From NCBI GenBank assembly GCA_022843305.1, contig JALHNX010000017.1, positions 1 to 48,157 on the forward strand: DNA of 48,157 nucleotides. Reading direction: 5' to 3'. The position numbers and the translations under genes were made by a program. This DNA comes from Pyrinomonadaceae bacterium. Its GTDB lineage: Bacteria; Acidobacteriota; Blastocatellia; Pyrinomonadales; Pyrinomonadaceae. This document shows, in pieces, positions 46,401 to 48,157 of this stretch; the first letter of the stretch is position 1, and every line of letters starts with the position of its first letter. The notes under the pieces were generated by a model. It saw nothing but the letters and a program-made list of their open reading frames with translations, searched no databases and had not been told where the DNA came from.

Positions 46401-46760
46401 CTCCGAATCCGGTTTTGCGATTTCGCTCGGATCAAAACGATAACTGCCGCCGGTTGTCGAAATCCAGTATGCGCCGTCGCGTGTCTGATAGATGCTTTCG
46501 ATTCCGGGCGGCGAGGTTTCGTTTCCGATCTGATAAGTGATAAACCGCGAACCGTCAAAGCGCGAAAGCCCGTCGCGTGTGCAAAACCACATAAACCCGC
46601 GCGAATCGCGCATCAGGAAATCAACGAAACTGCTGCCCAAACCGTCGGCGGAAGTGTAAACCCTGACGGGCAGGCGTTCGGCGAAGAGCGGTTTGGCAAA
46701 AACAAAACCGCACAGCAATGCAAGAAAGAAAACTGTAATTTTCTTACCCGTTAAATTCAT
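43482..46760 (-). CDS. Two-component sensor histidine kinase with propeller and Y_Y_Y domains
   Basis: A 1092-residue membrane sensor. After a signal/membrane segment (VFFLALLCGFVFAKPLFA) come about 700 residues of two-component-regulator propeller repeats (such as YTSADGLGSSFVDFLMRDSR, DSRGFMWFCTRDGLSRFDG). A Y_Y_Y domain follows (YQYKLEGADADWSPATELRT), then a membrane helix (WWFILLSALLVAGIIVSLYR) and a short coiled coil. The HisKA_3 box has the phosphohistidine in IATDLHDDIGASLTQIAVLS. The HATPase domain has the N box VNNIVKHSGA, G1 ADDGKGF and G2 GGNGILSMKKRALEM. A stretch of about 27 residues encoded by a heptamer array lies between G1 and G2. Its cognate regulator is probably the NarL-type gene downstream. 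Confidence 0.94.
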   Translation of the reverse strand: MNLTGKKITVFFLALLCGFVFAKPLFAERLPVRVYTSADGLGSSFVDFLMRDSRGFMWFCTRDGLSRFDGSRFITYQIGNETSPPGIESIYQTRDGAYWISTTGGSYRFDPSEIAKPDSEKPHINAEFVTGGRGQFFEDSAGNLYLTTGVLARIEKKDGKFVLERINLNLPKKNDTTLVVNDIDETSDGSIWMNSSWGLIRRLPDSRLVYYPNETYLTGGNASMIADKSGRIWISMANRLLVIKPEPISAFTDSGEVIVKSIEPASIINLKPKENFSLPKMSGEIFQFTSDTVDNFVENSYAKRIFQTSDGDVWITSEDKLMRFSNGAFQVHSRSEGLPNVMTRMAEDSAGNLWIGGHAGLARLDRRGLVTYGIDDGANSARFFAINEDAEGTIYAVGRDFFVNRFNGEKLEPVQPLIEPDSQFLWTSRFGFRASNGDWWILTHKKLYRFSGMSDFSQLDKRKATQTFTTADGLPANGMFQIFEDAEGSIWVSTRGRGQPGHGVARLKKGENKFYSFTPADGLPEGKSASTYVADTFGNLWLGFYEGGIARFDGERFEFFSKEHGLPIGVITDLHVDGRGRLWIGSALSGLLRLDDPGAKTPAFTYLTTADGLTSNNVRTITEDRFGRIYLGTASGIDRLSPDTGRVKHYSVTDGLAADFVVDSRSDRQGNLWFATNDGLSKLVPYPDEKASAPQIFIGGLRIAGLEQPISQLGNTEIEKGELEHTENNFQIDFFGLDFRAGEILRYQYKLEGADADWSPATELRTVSFANLQPASYRFLVRAVNSDGMTSENPAVISFKILPPFWARWWFILLSALLVAGIIVSLYRYRIANLRKINAALTDAKNAEENLRKSKEERLAELEKVRSRIATDLHDDIGASLTQIAVLSEVAQAQSKGNGATEPLSRISNVSNELVEAMSDIVWSINPTKDHLSDLTQRMRRFASDVLSAKGIVFHFTSPDADRETVVNTNLRREVFLLFKESVNNIVKHSGAKHVEIELKIADGFLNLKIADDGKGFLRDEVRGQKDEFKDENNFIPHPSSLIPQIDDYGGNGILSMKKRALEMNGKVEIKSEPGKGTTVNLSLPLEQFSTV
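43627..43708. repeat. In-frame heptamer hairpin TGAGGGA inside the histidine kinase gene
   Basis: Four TGAGGGA units (43627-43654, plus TGA) face degenerate complementary units (43678-43708) across about 20 bases. The coding strand reads RDEVRGQKDE ... IPHPSSLIPQ without a stop. It lies between the G1 and G2 boxes of the ATPase domain, in the ATP-lid region, where the family normally has only a short loop. Confidence 0.88.
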
Positions 46761-47165
46761 ATAATCAATTTCTTTTGAGGTAAACTTTTATAAATTATGG
46801 CAGAAGTATTTTACATTAGGGCGAAAGTTGTTCAAGTATTTTTTTATAAAATATTTTTGGAGAAAGAAATTTTCACCGCTGCGCCGCCGAAACCCGAGGT
46901 GTTTTCTGTTAAACTTATAAAAAATCGGAATTTACAGATATAACTCAAAGGGTTTTGGATAAATGAAAATTAAATCTTTGCGGCTTTGAGTCTTGGATGC
47001 AAATTTCATAAAAATCAAAATTATAAGTTACGGAAATCAGTCCGCCCCGCTAGATGAAAAAAATTACTATCGCTAATAACGGCTTGAAAATTCAGGATAC
47101 CGATTTTAAACTTAAACTTTGATTTACTTGGTGTTTTTTGAACTTTTCAGATTTATTAAACTAAT
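46761..47165. other. 405-base divergent intergenic region
   Basis: The gap lies between the leftward kinase and rightward aconitase. It is A/T-rich. I see no convincing promoter pair, though both genes must be driven from here. A short frame at 47054-47122 (22 codons, MKKITIANNGLKIQDTDFKL...) has no ribosome site and is probably not a gene. An inverted repeat ACTCAAAG / CTTTGAGT (about 46943 and 46985) is the only structure of note. Confidence 0.5.
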
Positions 47166-48157
47166 ATGACACATAATCTTTTTAACACACGGCAAACATT
47201 CAAAACGGGCGACGGCGGGGAAGGTGTTTTTTATTCTTTGCCGCAATTGGAAAAAGAAGGAATCGGCGCGATTTCGCGTCTGCCGGTTTCGATTCGCGTG
47301 GTTTTGGAATCGGTTCTGAGAAATTTCGACGACGGCAAAAAAGTTTCGGAAGCGAATATCCGCGCGTTGGCACGCTGGAACGCGATTGAAGAGCGGACGG
47401 AAGAAATTCCGTTCACGGTCGCGCGCGTTATCCTGCAGGATTTTACGGGCGTTCCGCTGCTCGTTGATCTGGCGGCGATGCGTTCGGCAGTGCAGAAATT
47501 GGGCAAGGATGTCGGCGTTATCGAGCCGCTCGTGCCGGTTGATCTGGTGATTGACCATTCGGTGCAGGTTGATTACGCGGGTTCGGAAGCCTCGTATCAG
47601 CGCAATATGGAAATCGAATTCCGGCGCAACGAACAGCGTTATCGTTTCTTAAAATGGGGAACCAAAGCGTTTAACGGTTTCCGCGTCGTGCCGCCGGGAA
47701 TCGGTATCGTGCATCAGGTCAATCTCGAATATCTGGCAAAAGGCGTGTTTGAAAAAGACGGTGTTTATTATCCCGATTCACTCGTCGGCACGGATTCGCA
47801 CACGACGATGATCAACGGTTTGGGCATTGTCGGTTGGGGTGTCGGCGGTATCGAAGCCGAAGCCGGAATGCTCGGGCAGCCGGTTTATTTTTTAACGCCC
47901 GATGTTGTCGGCGTTAATCTCTCGGGCAGTTTGCCGCAGGGCGCGACCGCCACGGATTTGGTTTTGCGAATCACGGAAATGCTTCGCAAAGCGGGCGTCG
48001 TCGGTAAATTCGTCGAATTTTTCGGCACGGGCGCGACCGCTCTGACCGCGACCGACCGCGCGACGATTGCGAATATGGCACCTGAATACGGCGCGACGAT
48101 GGGCTTTTTCGGCACGGACGAAAAAACTCTGGATTATTTCCGCGCGACCGGACGCGA
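47166..48157 (+). CDS. acnA: Aconitate hydratase A, N-terminal part, cut by window edge
   Basis: The frame opens with ATG at 47166 ([18 protein letters not shown]) and continues without a stop to the right edge, about 330 codons of an expected 900. Family-specific stretches are [65 protein letters not shown], the [20 protein letters not shown] segment, and [20 protein letters not shown] followed by [12 protein letters not shown]. The enzyme interconverts citrate and isocitrate in the TCA cycle using a [4Fe-4S] cluster. The cluster cysteines lie beyond the edge and cannot be checked. There is no strong ribosome site. Confidence 0.97.
   Translation, partial: MTHNLFNTRQTFKTGDGGEGVFYSLPQLEKEGIGAISRLPVSIRVVLESVLRNFDDGKKVSEANIRALARWNAIEERTEEIPFTVARVILQDFTGVPLLVDLAAMRSAVQKLGKDVGVIEPLVPVDLVIDHSVQVDYAGSEASYQRNMEIEFRRNEQRYRFLKWGTKAFNGFRVVPPGIGIVHQVNLEYLAKGVFEKDGVYYPDSLVGTDSHTTMINGLGIVGWGVGGIEAEAGMLGQPVYFLTPDVVGVNLSGSLPQGATATDLVLRITEMLRKAGVVGKFVEFFGTGATALTATDRATIANMAPEYGATMGFFGTDEKTLDYFRATGR

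Noticed and set aside
47054..47122. 22-codon open frame upstream of acnA
   Set aside because: It has no ribosome site, and its length is expected by chance in A/T-rich sequence.

Overview
The window looks like a chromosomal segment of an Acidobacteriota bacterium, most likely class Blastocatellia (Pyrinomonadaceae-like). This is inferred from gene style, not from a marker gene. The signs are a TIGR02999-type ECF sigma factor fused in an operon to a serine/threonine kinase with TPRs, a winged-helix/TPR regulator of the CadC type, a beta-propeller hybrid sensor kinase, an SBBP-repeat secreted protein, a TonB receptor with an N-terminal carboxypeptidase-like domain, and moderate GC. There is no rRNA, tRNA, CRISPR array or prophage that I can see.

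Layout. 1-2346: end of a type VI secretion cluster (VgrG plus the start of a DUF4123 adaptor, both leftward). 2680-6609: leftward operon of ECF sigma factor, Ser/Thr kinase and 6-phosphogluconolactonase. 6748-8793: a small unknown gene converging with zwf. 8916-10808: wHTH-TPR regulator. 11043-12101: two lipoproteins. 12161-13562: leftward phoH-ybeY. 13783-17223: small proteins, a Vms1/eRF1-like protein, an SDR and a lipoprotein. 17452-19450: atpD-atpC. 19528-20436: two CBS-domain proteins. 21060-29843: a 2927-residue secreted beta-helix/Calx-beta/FG-GAP protein. 29940-30893: a deoxyhypusine-synthase-like protein. 31201-33576: FecA-like TonB receptor behind a candidate Fur-controlled promoter. 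33815-36710: Nramp-type transporter and an MscS channel with a cyclic-nucleotide domain. 36852-41540: SBBP protein and a hypothetical protein. 41650-46760: a hypothetical protein, a NarL-type response regulator and a propeller histidine kinase. 47166-48157: the first third of aconitase, cut by the right edge.

The most unusual content is not a gene. At least nine loci carry short tandem repeats, nearly all of 7 bp. Most are arranged as two complementary arms forming a hairpin, and the unit sequence differs from locus to locus. Three of them lie in frame inside genuine coding regions (Ser/Thr kinase, histidine-kinase ATPase domain, SBBP protein). Two near-identical 166/173-bp MITE-like elements (terminal inverted repeats, 9-bp target duplications) carry such a heptamer hairpin as their core and differ from each other by exactly one 7-bp unit. 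One copy sits in the apex of what was a perfect terminator hairpin. The other sits in the loop of a second heptamer hairpin, which itself lies between 24-bp inverted repeats, giving a nested element. Together these suggest a mobile, slippage-prone heptamer-hairpin family that colonises palindromes and also inserts into proteins.

Functional themes are carbon metabolism (zwf, pgl, acnA), energy (atpDC), envelope and secretion (VgrG, giant beta-helix protein, SBBP protein, lipoproteins), metal and osmotic transport (TonB receptor, Nramp, MscS), and signalling (ECF/STPK, wHTH-TPR, two-component pair, CBS proteins).
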